Assembly (NCBI GenBank): GCA_963974055.1 | Contig: CAXBCP010000009.1 | Coordinates: forward strand, 62,001 to 126,000 | Direction of reading: 5' to 3' | Origin: CAXBCP01 sp963974055 | GTDB lineage: Bacteria > Pseudomonadota > Alphaproteobacteria > MPNO01 > UBA830 | Length of the DNA: 64,000 nt | Part shown: positions 16,588 to 24,617 of the stretch, piece by piece | Position numbering within the stretch: position 1 is the stretch's first letter | How the letters are laid out: each line of letters opens with the position of its first letter | The notes under the pieces: model-generated | Seen by the model: the letters and a program-made list of their open reading frames with translations, nothing else | Databases searched by the model: none | Told to the model about the DNA's origin: nothing | Made by a program: the position numbers and the translations under genes

Positions 16588-17223
16588 TTAATCCGGCTGT
16601 TTCGACGGTTGCGCGGAATCGAAGGCATCCAGCTTCATGCATTCGCCGAAAACACGCATCAGCGTCGGATAGGGCGTCAGGTCGCATTCGTAGCGCTGGG
16701 CGTTGAATACCTGGGGCACGATGCAGATATCGACCAGGCCGGGCGCGTCGCCATGACTGAACGTACCGGTTTCGCTATCGCCCGCCAGGCGCGCTTCGAG
16801 CGCGTTGAACCCTTCGTAAATCCAGTGCTGGTACCAGGTGACGTTAACCGCGTCCTTGTCGGCGCCCATTTCCTTCGCAAGGAATTTGAGAATCGCCAGG
16901 TTGTTCAGCGGATGAATATCGCAGGCGATGATATCCGCCAGCCCCCGCACCCGGGCGCGCCCGACCGCGTCCGCCGGCAGAAACGCCGGGTCCGGATGGG
17001 TTTCGTCGAGATATTCGAGAATTGCCATGGACTGGATCAGCGTATTGTCGCCATCGATCAGCGTCGGCACGCGGCCCTGCGGATTGATCTTCGCGTAATC
17101 GTCCCCGAACTGGTCGCCGTCCGGGAGGCTGATATTGATATGCTCCCACGCAATCCCTTTGAGATTGAGCGCGATCCGCACCCGGAAAGCCGCCGACGAG
17201 CGTGAAAAACCGTAAAGCTTCAT
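16588..17223 (-). CDS. maiA: Zeta-class glutathione S-transferase, maleylacetoacetate isomerase family
   Basis: A 211-residue GST. The N-terminal thioredoxin domain starts MKLYGFSRSSAAFRVRIAL, where zeta enzymes have SSCxxRVRIAL. The pattern NPQGRVPTLIDGD and SMAILEYLDETHP forms the glutathione-binding cis-Pro and gamma-glutamyl site. The helical C-terminal domain has the family segment QVFNAQRYECDLTPYPT. Family members isomerise maleylacetoacetate or maleylpyruvate in aromatic-ring catabolism. The Cys of the zeta SSC motif is replaced by Ala, although both Ser residues remain. No catabolic neighbours are present, so the substrate is uncertain. Confidence 0.83.
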   Translation of the reverse strand: MKLYGFSRSSAAFRVRIALNLKGIAWEHINISLPDGDQFGDDYAKINPQGRVPTLIDGDNTLIQSMAILEYLDETHPDPAFLPADAVGRARVRGLADIIACDIHPLNNLAILKFLAKEMGADKDAVNVTWYQHWIYEGFNALEARLAGDSETGTFSHGDAPGLVDICIVPQVFNAQRYECDLTPYPTLMRVFGECMKLDAFDSAQPSKQPD

Positions 17224-17296
17224 ATCGTTTCCCCTGGATATCCGTGGGCGAGTTTAGGGACTTCGCCGCCCCCGATCCAGCCGGTGACCGCCGGAT

Positions 17297-18427
17297 TCAG
17301 ATATAATATTCGTTGAGCGGCGGAAAGCCGTTGAAACCGATCGACGCATAGGTCGACGTATAGGCGCCCGTGCTGAGCAGTTCGATCTTGTCGCCGCTGT
17401 CGAGCGCGAGCGGCAGCTGGTATTCGGTCTTCTTGTACAGAACGTCCACTTCGTCGCAGGTCGGGCCGGCCAGAACGACGGGCCCGACCGGGCCGCCGTC
17501 ATGGGCGGTGGTAATACGGTACTGGATCGCTTCCTCGTATGTTTCGGGGAGACCGCCGAATTTTCCGACATCCAGGAACACCCAGCGCCGGTCCGGCTCC
17601 CGGGATTTTTCGGCGACCAGTACGACTTCCGACTGGATGATGCCGGCATCCCCGGCAATGCTCCGTCCGGGCTCGGCAATAATGCGCGGCGGGCGGTTGC
17701 CGAAATGCTTGACGATCGAGGCGCGGATGATTTCGCCGTAATTCTCGACCGGCTCGATATCCTGCAGATACCGGGCGGGGAAGCCGCCGCCCATATTCAT
17801 CAGTTCCAGCTCGACGCCGCGGGCGCCGAGCGCGGAAAACACGAAGGCGGCGCGCTCGATGGCGACGTCCCACTGACCGAGGTTGCGCTGCTGCGAGCCG
17901 ACATGAAACGACACACCGGCGGGGACCAGCCCGTCCTCGGCGGCCTGGCACAGCAATTCGATAGCCAGATCGGGCTCGCACCCGAATTTCCGCGATAACG
18001 GCCAGTCCGACCCGGCGCCGTCCATGAATATCCGGCAGAACACCCTGGCGCCGGGAGCATTCGCCGCCAGTTTTGCAAGTTCGGCGCGGCTGTCGAAAGC
18101 GAACAGGTCGATCCCGTATTCATGGGCCTTCGCGATATCCCGGGCCTTCTTGATCGTATTGCCATAGGCGATGCGGTCCGGCGACGCGCCGATATCCAGG
18201 CAGGTTTCGATTTCATAGATGCTCGCGGTATCGAAAAACGATCCCATCGGCAGCAGAGTCGTCAGGACTTCTTTTGCCGGATTCGCCTTCACGGCGTAGA
18301 AAATATCCGCTTGGGGCAAAACCCGCTGAAGGTCCCGGTAATTGTCGGCAATAACGTCGAGATCGACCACGAGACAGGGCGTCTCGGGCCGGCGTTCTTC
18401 CAGGAATTTGCGAATTTTCTCTGTCAT
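17297..18427 (-). CDS. Ornithine/lysine decarboxylase, fold-type III PLP enzyme
   Basis: A 376-residue alanine-racemase-fold decarboxylase, resembling eukaryotic-type ornithine decarboxylases that make putrescine. IFYAVKANP holds the PLP Lys, followed by SFDTASIYEIE-like text, GVSFHVGSQ with the PLP-stacking His, MNMGGGFP for phosphate binding, IIAEPGRSI with the substrate Glu, and GPTCDEVDVLY. The last is the CDxxD motif whose Cys protonates and whose Asp binds the distal amine. ATG 18427 is preferred over an upstream TTG at 18460. Ornithine is the likeliest substrate, but lysine or dual specificity is possible in alphaproteobacteria. Confidence 0.9.
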   Translation of the reverse strand: MTEKIRKFLEERRPETPCLVVDLDVIADNYRDLQRVLPQADIFYAVKANPAKEVLTTLLPMGSFFDTASIYEIETCLDIGASPDRIAYGNTIKKARDIAKAHEYGIDLFAFDSRAELAKLAANAPGARVFCRIFMDGAGSDWPLSRKFGCEPDLAIELLCQAAEDGLVPAGVSFHVGSQQRNLGQWDVAIERAAFVFSALGARGVELELMNMGGGFPARYLQDIEPVENYGEIIRASIVKHFGNRPPRIIAEPGRSIAGDAGIIQSEVVLVAEKSREPDRRWVFLDVGKFGGLPETYEEAIQYRITTAHDGGPVGPVVLAGPTCDEVDVLYKKTEYQLPLALDSGDKIELLSTGAYTSTYASIGFNGFPPLNEYYI

Positions 18428-18477
18428 GGCGCGGGGGTTGTAATCCCCTCTTACCGGCAACGCAAAGGGTATTTACG

Positions 18478-18918
18478 CTACTTGAATCCGCCTTCCATAA
18501 ACTGGAGCCCGAACATGGCGCCGCCGGCCAGCGCACCCAGCATCACCATGATCAGAACAAGGCGCACCGGGCTGGATTTTTTCTTGATTTTGCGCTTTTG
18601 GGCGACCTTTCTGCGCTGCACGGTATCGGCTTGGCGCTTCTTGCGCGCCTGTCCGGCATTCTGGCGCACGTTCTTCGACTTGCGCAATTGCTCGGCATTT
18701 TCCGCGGCAACCTTGCTGCCCCGGTAGATCGTGCGGGTCTTGGTTTCCTGCGTCGCCTCGACATAGACCTCCTCGACGACCCGAATACCGGAATAGCGCC
18801 CGCTTTCGTCCATGCGCTGGGCTTCGAACATCGCCAGGTCCCTGTCATCGAAGACAGAATCGATCTTCCATTTTCCACTTTGGTAAGTGTGGATTTCGAA
18901 TGCTTTCATATCTGACAT
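18478..18918 (-). CDS. Small basic membrane-anchored protein of unknown function
   Basis: A 146-residue protein. The N-terminal half (about 1-65) is acidic and looks like a small soluble domain: FEIHTYQSGKWKIDSVF, then ALFEAQRMDES-like text. Residues about 70-115 are strongly basic and probably coiled (KKRQADTVQRRKVAQKRKIKKK). A single hydrophobic segment near the C-terminus (VRLVLIMVMLGALAGGAMFG) should anchor it as a tail-anchored inner-membrane protein. No known family is recognised with confidence. The PAS-domain gene lies 27 bp upstream on the same strand, suggesting joint expression. Confidence 0.7.
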   Translation of the reverse strand: MSDMKAFEIHTYQSGKWKIDSVFDDRDLAMFEAQRMDESGRYSGIRVVEEVYVEATQETKTRTIYRGSKVAAENAEQLRKSKNVRQNAGQARKKRQADTVQRRKVAQKRKIKKKSSPVRLVLIMVMLGALAGGAMFGLQFMEGGFK

Positions 18919-18945
18919 GGCGATACCGGCTCCCTTTCGGCCGAC

Positions 18946-19431
18946 TTATCCGTTCGGAACTTCGCGGCAGTTCGCTGCGCCGAGAAGTCCTGAAACGTTT
19001 ATGCCATCGTCGCTCATGGGCATGATGATGCTGCGATACAGCACCTTCATGCCGTCATACTTGATAAATTCGCCGCCGCGCGAAATCGGCACGCCGCGAT
19101 GGAGAATTTCCTGATAATACGAAGCGGCATGTTCGATCAGCGACCCGGCGGGCACGTCCGACAGCGTCAGATTGCGAACGGGTTCCGGCAGATATGCCTG
19201 CAGTTGGCCGCCGACCGTCCGGACAACCGGATTGTCTTCATGGCCGACGATGTCGAGAACGAAGCAGTAGTCCCAGATTTCCGCAATCTGACTGGGATCG
19301 ACATCGGCAAATGACGGGTACTGGTCGGTCCCGCACCATTCGCGCCACTGGGACAGGAGACGAAGCACCATGCGGCGCTCCATTCCCTGAGGCGCCTCGG
19401 GGGGCGCGGAAGATGTACTTTGCGTATCCAT
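18946..19431 (-). CDS. Small PAS-domain protein
   Basis: A 161-residue protein resembling the alphaproteobacterial stand-alone PAS family: LLSQWREWCGTDQYPSFADVD, IWDYCFVLDIVG, PVVRTVGGQL, then ISRGGEFIKYDGMKVLYRSIIMPMSDDG. There is no output domain, signal peptide or membrane segment. Such proteins are generally taken to be sensory or signalling adaptors, but no function is established from this sequence. It precedes the tail-anchored small protein by 27 bp. Confidence 0.75.
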   Translation of the reverse strand: MDTQSTSSAPPEAPQGMERRMVLRLLSQWREWCGTDQYPSFADVDPSQIAEIWDYCFVLDIVGHEDNPVVRTVGGQLQAYLPEPVRNLTLSDVPAGSLIEHAASYYQEILHRGVPISRGGEFIKYDGMKVLYRSIIMPMSDDGINVSGLLGAANCREVPNG

Positions 19432-19620
19432 GCCTTGGATAATCGGACAAAGTGGTTAAATTCCCGTAAAATTGTGGATAACTCGGTAAAGGCTCCCCAG
19501 CCCGCCGCTTCGGGGGTCCGGTGGGTGCCGTATGCACCCCCCGATCCGGTGCGCCGTCTTCCCGGAATGCCGGGGTATAGCCGCCATTCGCCAAGTGATT
19601 CGTGATAAGATCGGGCGTTA

Positions 19621-20109
19621 TTGTCGCCAGTCAGAAACCAGAGCGTGAAATTGTCTGCTCCCGTGCGCATACTGATCCTCAACGGTCCCAACCTGAACAT
19701 GCTCGGTGTTCGGGAGCCGCATATCTACGGCCATGAAAGCCTGGACGACATTCGGGCGTCATGCGACGAACGCGCGGCAAAGGTCGGCGCCACCGTCGAT
19801 TTCCGCCAGAGCAACAGCGAAGCGGACCTGATCGACTGGATACAGCAGGCCCGCGGCACCGCCGACGGCATTATCATCAACCCGGCCGCCTTCACCCATA
19901 CATCGGTCGCCATTCTCGATGCCCTGGTGCTGAGCGAACTGCCGGTCGTGGAAATTCACATCTCAAACATTTTTCGCCGCGAAAGTTTTCGCCAGCATTC
20001 CTACGTTTCAGCGGGTGCGACCGGTATCATTTCCGGTTTCGGCGCGCGCGGATACCTGCTGGCGATCGATGCGCTGGTGGGACTGACAGAAGCCAAGAAG
20101 GACGCCTGA
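19621..20109 (+). CDS. aroQ: 3-dehydroquinate dehydratase, type II
   Basis: Up to 162 residues (154 if the GTG at 19645 is used). It dehydrates 3-dehydroquinate to 3-dehydroshikimate in the shikimate pathway. Motifs are ILNGPNLNMLGVREP with the catalytic Tyr region following (PHIYGHESLDDI), FRQSNSEADLIDWI, IINPAAFTHTSVAI with the Asn/His substrate loop, and VEIHISN. The dodecameric type II family has about 145-155 residues, so the shorter start is plausible; neither has a clear ribosome site. Its TGA overlaps the accB ATG (TGATG), tying aromatic and fatty-acid synthesis in one transcript. Confidence 0.95.
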   Translation: MSPVRNQSVKLSAPVRILILNGPNLNMLGVREPHIYGHESLDDIRASCDERAAKVGATVDFRQSNSEADLIDWIQQARGTADGIIINPAAFTHTSVAILDALVLSELPVVEIHISNIFRRESFRQHSYVSAGATGIISGFGARGYLLAIDALVGLTEAKKDA

Positions 20110-20558
20110 TGGCCAACAAGTTCGACGTCGACCCCGATCTGGTCCGAAAGCTCGCAGAATTGCTGGGCGAAAACGGGCTGAGCGAGATCGAATATGAAAG
20201 CACCGGCCGCCGGATAAGAGTCGCCCGGCAGGTCACCGGCGGCGTATCGCACGTTTCCTATGAAACCGGCCCCTCGGCGGCGCCGGCGGCACCGCCGGCA
20301 GCGGAGGCGGCACCGGCCCGCACCGGCACCCCGATCGTATCGCCGATGGTCGGCACGGTGTTCATGTCGCCGGAACCGGGCGCCGAGCCGTTCATCAGGG
20401 TCGGCGACGTCATCACCGAGGGCCAGACCGTCATGCTGATCGAGGCGATGAAGACCTACAATCCGGTCCGCGCCACGGCAGGCGGCAAAGTGCTTCAGAT
20501 CCTCGTCGGAGATTCGACCCCGGTCGAATTCGGCGAGGAACTGTTGCTGGTCGAATAG
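20109..20558 (+). CDS. accB: Biotin carboxyl carrier protein of acetyl-CoA carboxylase
   Basis: A 149-residue protein. It has an N-terminal helical segment (LVRKLAELLGENGLSEIEYE), a flexible Ala/Pro-rich linker at about 55-75, and the C-terminal biotinyl domain. The lysine to be biotinylated is in IEAMKTYNPV. It carries the carboxyl group between AccC and the AccAD transferase to make malonyl-CoA. It overlaps aroQ by one base and precedes accC by 31 bp, the standard alphaproteobacterial order. Confidence 0.96.
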   Translation: MANKFDVDPDLVRKLAELLGENGLSEIEYESTGRRIRVARQVTGGVSHVSYETGPSAAPAAPPAAEAAPARTGTPIVSPMVGTVFMSPEPGAEPFIRVGDVITEGQTVMLIEAMKTYNPVRATAGGKVLQILVGDSTPVEFGEELLLVE

Positions 20559-20589
20559 CAGCCGGTCCCGGCACGGACCGGTATAGAAA

Positions 20590-21939
20590 ATGTTCGAAAA
20601 AGTCCTGATCGCCAATCGCGGTGAAATCGCCCTGCGGATTCACCGCGCCTGCAAGGAAATGGGTATATCGACGGTCGCGGTGCATTCCACCGCGGACGCG
20701 GACGCCATGCATGTGCGGCTGGCCGACGAGAGCGTGTGTATCGGCCCGCCATCGGCCAAGGAAAGCTATCTGAATATTCCGGCGATCGTGTCCGCCGCGA
20801 CCATTACCGGCGCCGATGCCGTCCACCCGGGATACGGCTTCCTGTCGGAAGAGGCGAGCTTCGCGTCGATCCTGGAGGAACACGGGTTCACCTTTATCGG
20901 GCCGAGCGCCGAACATATCGCGCTGATGGGCGACAAGGTCGCCGCCAAGCAGGCGGTCGAGGCGAACGGCGTGCCGGTGGTGCCGGGATCGGCGGGCGCC
21001 GTCGAATCGGTCTCCGACGCGCGGGCCATCGCCGACGAAATAGGCTACCCGGTCCTGATCAAGGCGGCCGGCGGCGGCGGCGGACGCGGAATGCAGATCG
21101 TCCGCAGCGCCGACCAGGTCGAGAACGCCTATACGATGGCACGGACGGAGGCCAAGGCGAGCTTCCGCAACGACACCGTCTACATGGAAAAGTTCCTCGA
21201 AAAGCCGCGCCATATCGAGGTCCAGGTCTTCGCCGACGGCCAGGGCGGCGCGGTCCATCTGGGCGAGCGCGACTGCTCGCTCCAGCGCCGCCATCAGAAG
21301 GTTCTCGAAGAAGCCCGCTCGCCCGCACTGGACGACCGCCAGCGCGAGAAAATCGGCAAGATCGCCGCCGACGCGGTACGCCGGATCGGCTACGCCAACG
21401 CGGGGACGATCGAATTCCTGTTCGAGAACGGCGAATTCTACTTCATCGAAATGAACACGCGCCTGCAGGTCGAGCATCCGGTGACCGAAATGATTACCGG
21501 CATCGACATGGTGCGCGAACAGATCCGCGTCGCCGCCGGGTCGCCCCTGTCGTTCACGCAGTCCGACATAACCTTCCAGGGCCATGCGATCGAATGCCGG
21601 ATCACCGCGGAGCATCCCGAGACCTTTATTCCGTCGCCCGGCAGGGTCACCGACTATCACCCGCCCGGCGGGCTGTCCGTGCGGGTCGATTCCGGCCTCT
21701 ATGCGGGCTACGAAATACCGCCCTATTACGACAGCCTTGTCGCCAAGCTAATCGTGTACGGGCGCGACCGGAGCGAATGCCTGATGCGTCTGCGGCGGTC
21801 GCTGGAAGAATATGTGATCGGCGGCATCGAAACGACCATCCCGCTTCATGCGAGAATTATCGAAAATTCCGATTTCATAAACGGCGATTATGATATCCAT
21901 TGGCTGGAACGTTTCGTTGCCGGGGAAATCGACGGGTAA
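20590..21939 (+). CDS. accC: Acetyl-CoA carboxylase, biotin carboxylase subunit
   Basis: A 449-residue ATP-grasp enzyme that carboxylates biotin on AccB. The pre-ATP-grasp start is KVLIANRGEIALRIHRAC. HPGYGFLSEEASF, the glycine loop KAAGGGGGRGMQIV, YMEKFLEKPRHIEVQV, ERDCSLQRRHQKVLEEAR, and EMNTRLQVEHPVTEMITG with the catalytic Glu/Asn/Arg set all occur at expected places. Length equals the E. coli protein (449). It is the last gene of the aroQ-accB-accC run. Confidence 0.97.
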   Translation: MFEKVLIANRGEIALRIHRACKEMGISTVAVHSTADADAMHVRLADESVCIGPPSAKESYLNIPAIVSAATITGADAVHPGYGFLSEEASFASILEEHGFTFIGPSAEHIALMGDKVAAKQAVEANGVPVVPGSAGAVESVSDARAIADEIGYPVLIKAAGGGGGRGMQIVRSADQVENAYTMARTEAKASFRNDTVYMEKFLEKPRHIEVQVFADGQGGAVHLGERDCSLQRRHQKVLEEARSPALDDRQREKIGKIAADAVRRIGYANAGTIEFLFENGEFYFIEMNTRLQVEHPVTEMITGIDMVREQIRVAAGSPLSFTQSDITFQGHAIECRITAEHPETFIPSPGRVTDYHPPGGLSVRVDSGLYAGYEIPPYYDSLVAKLIVYGRDRSECLMRLRRSLEEYVIGGIETTIPLHARIIENSDFINGDYDIHWLERFVAGEIDG

Positions 21940-21981
21940 GCGGCCTGCGTCGTAACGGCCGTCAGCGGGGCGATCCGCAAC

Positions 21982-22011
21982 CGAACGATCTGTATACGAA
22001 CGATCTGTATA
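21982..22011 (+). repeat. 15-bp perfect tandem repeat upstream of aat
   Basis: CGAACGATCTGTATA is present twice in direct succession (21982-21996 and 21997-22011), ending 10 bases before the aat start codon. The second copy merges into a perfect TATAAT. It may duplicate an operator or be a replication-slippage product. Confidence 0.85.
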
Positions 22012-22013
22012 AT
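22008..22013 (+). promoter_or_regulatory. Candidate -10 box TATAAT immediately upstream of aat
   Basis: A perfect TATAAT ends nine bases before the aat ATG, and no Shine-Dalgarno sequence lies between them. A transcript beginning about seven bases downstream would start at or within a few bases of the ATG and be leaderless. No good -35 is seen; the first 15-bp repeat occupies that place. Inferred from sequence only. Confidence 0.4.
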
Positions 22014-22021
22014 CGCGGCCA

Positions 22022-22672
22022 ATGACCAAGCTGACGCCAGAAATCCTGTTACGCGCCTATGCGGTCGGCCTGTTTCCGATGGCCGAGCGGCGGGACGATC
22101 CGACGCTGTTCTGGATCGATCCGGAAAAGCGCGGGATATTGCCGCTCGACGGTTTTCACGTCTCGCGGCGGCTGCGCCGGACGGTCCGCAACGGACCTTA
22201 CGAAGTCCGCTCCGACACCGCCTTCAGTGCCGTCGTCCGCGCCTGCGCCGCGCCGGGACCGAAACGCGGCGACACCTGGATCAACGACGAAATCGAATCC
22301 CTGTATGCCGACCTGCACGAACTCGGACGGGCGCACAGCGTCGAAACCTGGCTCGACGGGGAACTGGTGGGCGGGCTCTACGGGGTTTCCCTCGGCGCCG
22401 CGTTTTTCGGCGAAAGCATGTTCAGCCTGGCCCGGGACGCCAGCAAGGTGGCGCTTGTCCATCTGGTCGCCCGGCTCGTCAAGGCGGGTTTCGAACTGCT
22501 CGACACCCAGTTCGTCACCGATCACCTGACCCAGTTCGGCGTCGTCGAACTGCCGCGCGCCGGGTACCGTCAATTGCTGTCCTCGGCGCTGGACAGGACC
22601 GCGACGTTCGACCCCGAACTGTCTCAGTCCGAACTGGAAGCCTTTTTGCAGTCGATCACCCAGACGTCGTAG
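22022..22672 (+). CDS. aat: Leucyl/phenylalanyl-tRNA-protein transferase
   Basis: A 216-residue transferase that adds Leu or Phe to proteins with N-terminal Arg or Lys, making them ClpS/ClpAP N-degron substrates. Signature segments are LLRAYAVGLFPMAE, FWIDPEKRGILPLD, TWINDEI, SVETWLDGELVGGLYGVSLGAAFFGESMFS and ELLDTQFVTDHLTQFG. The clpS-clpA pair that recognises such substrates is encoded elsewhere in this window (31774-34516). The last 49 bp overlap the end of the convergent DUF2155 gene. Confidence 0.96.
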   Translation: MTKLTPEILLRAYAVGLFPMAERRDDPTLFWIDPEKRGILPLDGFHVSRRLRRTVRNGPYEVRSDTAFSAVVRACAAPGPKRGDTWINDEIESLYADLHELGRAHSVETWLDGELVGGLYGVSLGAAFFGESMFSLARDASKVALVHLVARLVKAGFELLDTQFVTDHLTQFGVVELPRAGYRQLLSSALDRTATFDPELSQSELEAFLQSITQTS

Positions 22673-23034
22673 ACCGGGTGTTCCAGCGACGATACCGCCG
22701 GGCTGGAGGCAAACATCCAGCCGGCGAACAGGTCCGCCGGGTGTTCGCCGGCCCGTCTTTCGCGAATTTCGATATAGGCCGTGGTTTCGGGCGTTTCCTC
22801 GGGCGGGCGCTTGTGACAGCGCCTGACCGTGATATCGAGCGTGCCGAACCGGACCGAATGACCGACGGGCGCTTCGATGGTCGATACCCGGGCGGTGATC
22901 TTGTCGAGTCCCTGAAGGACCGCGACCTGCTGGGCGACCGCCGCGCCCGAAACGCCGACCGCCGACAGAACCGCCACGCCGCATAATACGGTCGCTCTGG
23001 CGGCGCGGGATATCCGCCGGGAAACCCTTGGCAT
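22624..23034 (-). CDS. DUF2155 family secreted protein
   Basis: A 136-residue protein with a signal peptide (basic MPRVSRRISRAAR, a hydrophobic core and a likely cut after GAAVAQ). The mature part has the DUF2155 pattern VAVLQGLDKITARVSTIEAPVGHSVRFGTL, two Cys (CHKRPPEE and VIDCKK), and LFAGWMFASSPAVSSLEHPVYDVW. Function is unknown; the family is largely alphaproteobacterial and typically sits next to mlaD and ndufa12 genes, as here. It starts 14 bp after the mlaD stop. Its 3' end overlaps that of aat on the other strand. Confidence 0.85.
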   Translation of the reverse strand: MPRVSRRISRAARATVLCGVAVLSAVGVSGAAVAQQVAVLQGLDKITARVSTIEAPVGHSVRFGTLDITVRRCHKRPPEETPETTAYIEIRERRAGEHPADLFAGWMFASSPAVSSLEHPVYDVWVIDCKKASSSD

Positions 23035-23048
23035 CAGATCGCCCGCTC

Positions 23049-23510
23049 CTACTTTTTGTCGCCGTCCTTGCCGGTCTGGCTGAAAATCATCTGTCCGACC
23101 AGGCCCATCAGGTCGACCGAGCCCTGGGTGGTCGTGATCTCGCCCCCGGGCGGCAGCATCTCGTCGGCCCCGCCGGGCGACAGCGCAAGAAACTTGTCCC
23201 CCAGCAACCCGTCGGACGATACCGCGATCGACGTGTCTTCGGGCACCTTCACGTCGGTACGGATATTCATGGTCACGAGGGCGAAATAGGTCTTCGGGTC
23301 GAGCGCCGACGAGGTCACGGTGCCGATCTTGATGCCGCTCATCCGCACGTCGGAGCCGGCGCGCACGCCGTCGATGCGGTCGAACTTCGCCTTGATCTCG
23401 TAGCCGTCGACGGTGCCGATCTCGGCCTTGCTGTAGGCGAAGAAGATAAAGAACCCCGCCACGACGAGCACCACGGCCCCCATGACGGTTTCGATCAGGT
23501 TTTTGCGCAT
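23049..23510 (-). CDS. mlaD: MlaD-type lipid-binding subunit of an ABC lipid transporter
   Basis: A 153-residue inner-membrane protein: one N-terminal membrane helix (TVMGAVVLVVAGFFIFFAY), then an MCE domain (YEIKAKFDRIDGVRAGSDVRMSGIKIG through SSDGLLGDKFLALSPGG). This is the form of MlaD, which makes the hexameric lipid channel on top of MlaFE. The ATPase and permease genes are not adjacent. It lies between ndufa12 (37 bp upstream) and the DUF2155 gene (14 bp downstream), so all three are likely one operon. Confidence 0.93.
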   Translation of the reverse strand: MRKNLIETVMGAVVLVVAGFFIFFAYSKAEIGTVDGYEIKAKFDRIDGVRAGSDVRMSGIKIGTVTSSALDPKTYFALVTMNIRTDVKVPEDTSIAVSSDGLLGDKFLALSPGGADEMLPPGGEITTTQGSVDLMGLVGQMIFSQTGKDGDKK

Positions 23511-23547
23511 TCGCTATCCATCCCTTAATCCGCAACGACGGCCGTCT

Positions 23548-23904
23548 TCAGGACGGCTGCCACGGCTCGTAATCTCCCGTCGCGCTGTCGCGCGCCCCGC
23601 CCTTGAGCACATGCCCCGGCGGACGGTACGCGCCCGGCGTGCCGGTCATGTTGGGAACGTGATCGGTCTGCCAGTCCCAGCGCTTTGCCGAATCGTCGTC
23701 GGGCACGGCCTCGGTCGTGTGATGCAGCCACGAATGCCAGGCCGGCGGCACCCGCGATGCCTCGGCCTTGCCGTCATAGACGACCCAGCGCCGTTCGCGC
23801 GCGCCTGCGGGCGTGCGCCTGGCGCAGTAATAGCGGTTGCCCTGCGTATCGGTACCCACCTGCCTGCCGTTCAGCAGCGTGAAGAGTCTGGTGCCTATGG
23901 TCAT
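23548..23904 (-). CDS. NDUFA12-like accessory subunit of respiratory complex I
   Basis: A 118-residue homologue of the mitochondrial B17.2/NDUFA12 subunit. It has LNGRQVGTDTQGNRYYCARR, RRWVVYDGKAEASRVPPAWHSWLHHTTEAVP, and a C-terminus with YRPPGHVLKGG and YEPWQPS. In alphaproteobacteria and mitochondria this small protein binds the peripheral arm of NADH:quinone oxidoreductase and helps its assembly. Its presence is good evidence that the organism is an alphaproteobacterium. First gene of the ndufa12-mlaD-DUF2155 run. Confidence 0.93.
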   Translation of the reverse strand: MTIGTRLFTLLNGRQVGTDTQGNRYYCARRTPAGARERRWVVYDGKAEASRVPPAWHSWLHHTTEAVPDDDSAKRWDWQTDHVPNMTGTPGAYRPPGHVLKGGARDSATGDYEPWQPS

Positions 23905-24150
23905 GTCTGCCTCGTTTCCAGCGCGGGCCCGGTGCCCGGGCGCCGGAAGAAAGTGTTGGGCGAAAACTGGTTAATCAAGTCTGTCGGAATATCGCAAACC
24001 CCGGCCGCCGCGTCCAGTATGGCGCAGAATCGACAGACAAATGGTTAACAGTTTTATGGGCCGCAAGCTATTGAAAGATCACCGGAAAATTCGACACTGG
24101 ATCGGACGCTGACACGGCGCTAGGGTCGCTGGAAACAAAGGAGACTACGA

Positions 24151-24615
24151 ATGGCCGGACGTATCGATGCGCGTCTTAGCGAACTTGGAATCACGCTGCC
24201 GGAGGCGCCCGTCCCGTCGGCGAACTACGTGCCCTGCCGGCGCAGCGGCAACCAGGTCTTCATCGCCGGACAGGTGTCGATCACCGCGGAGACCAGCGCG
24301 ACCGGCAAGGTCGGCGGCGATCTGTCGGTCGAGGACGGCTATGCCGCCGCCCGCCTGTGCGGGCTGAACATCCTGGCCCAGCTGCGCGCCGCGCTCGGCG
24401 ACGACATCGACCGCGCCCGGGCGATCAAGCTCGGCGGCTTCGTCAATGCCGGGCCCGACTTCACCGGCCCGCCCGCGGTCGTCAACGGCGCGTCCGACCT
24501 GATGGTCGAGGTGTTCGGCGACGAGGCCGGCAAACACGCCCGGTTCGCGGTCGCCGTGGCCTCGCTGCCCGGCGGCGCCGCGGTCGAGGTCGACGCCATT
24601 TTCGAGATAGAGTAG
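24151..24615 (+). CDS. RidA/YjgF family protein
   Basis: A 154-residue protein of the YjgF/YER057c/UK114 fold, closest in pattern to the larger subgroup: GNQVFIAGQVSITAE, DGYAAARLCGLNILAQLRAALGD, KLGGFVNAGPDF and HARFAVAVASLPGGAAVEVDAIFEI. RidA removes reactive enamine/imine intermediates of PLP enzymes. The canonical RidA Arg is represented by the Arg in KHARFAV. The GGAGACTACGA upstream provides a ribosome site. The next gene starts two bases after the stop. Confidence 0.88.
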   Translation: MAGRIDARLSELGITLPEAPVPSANYVPCRRSGNQVFIAGQVSITAETSATGKVGGDLSVEDGYAAARLCGLNILAQLRAALGDDIDRARAIKLGGFVNAGPDFTGPPAVVNGASDLMVEVFGDEAGKHARFAVAVASLPGGAAVEVDAIFEIE

Positions 24616-24617
24616 CC

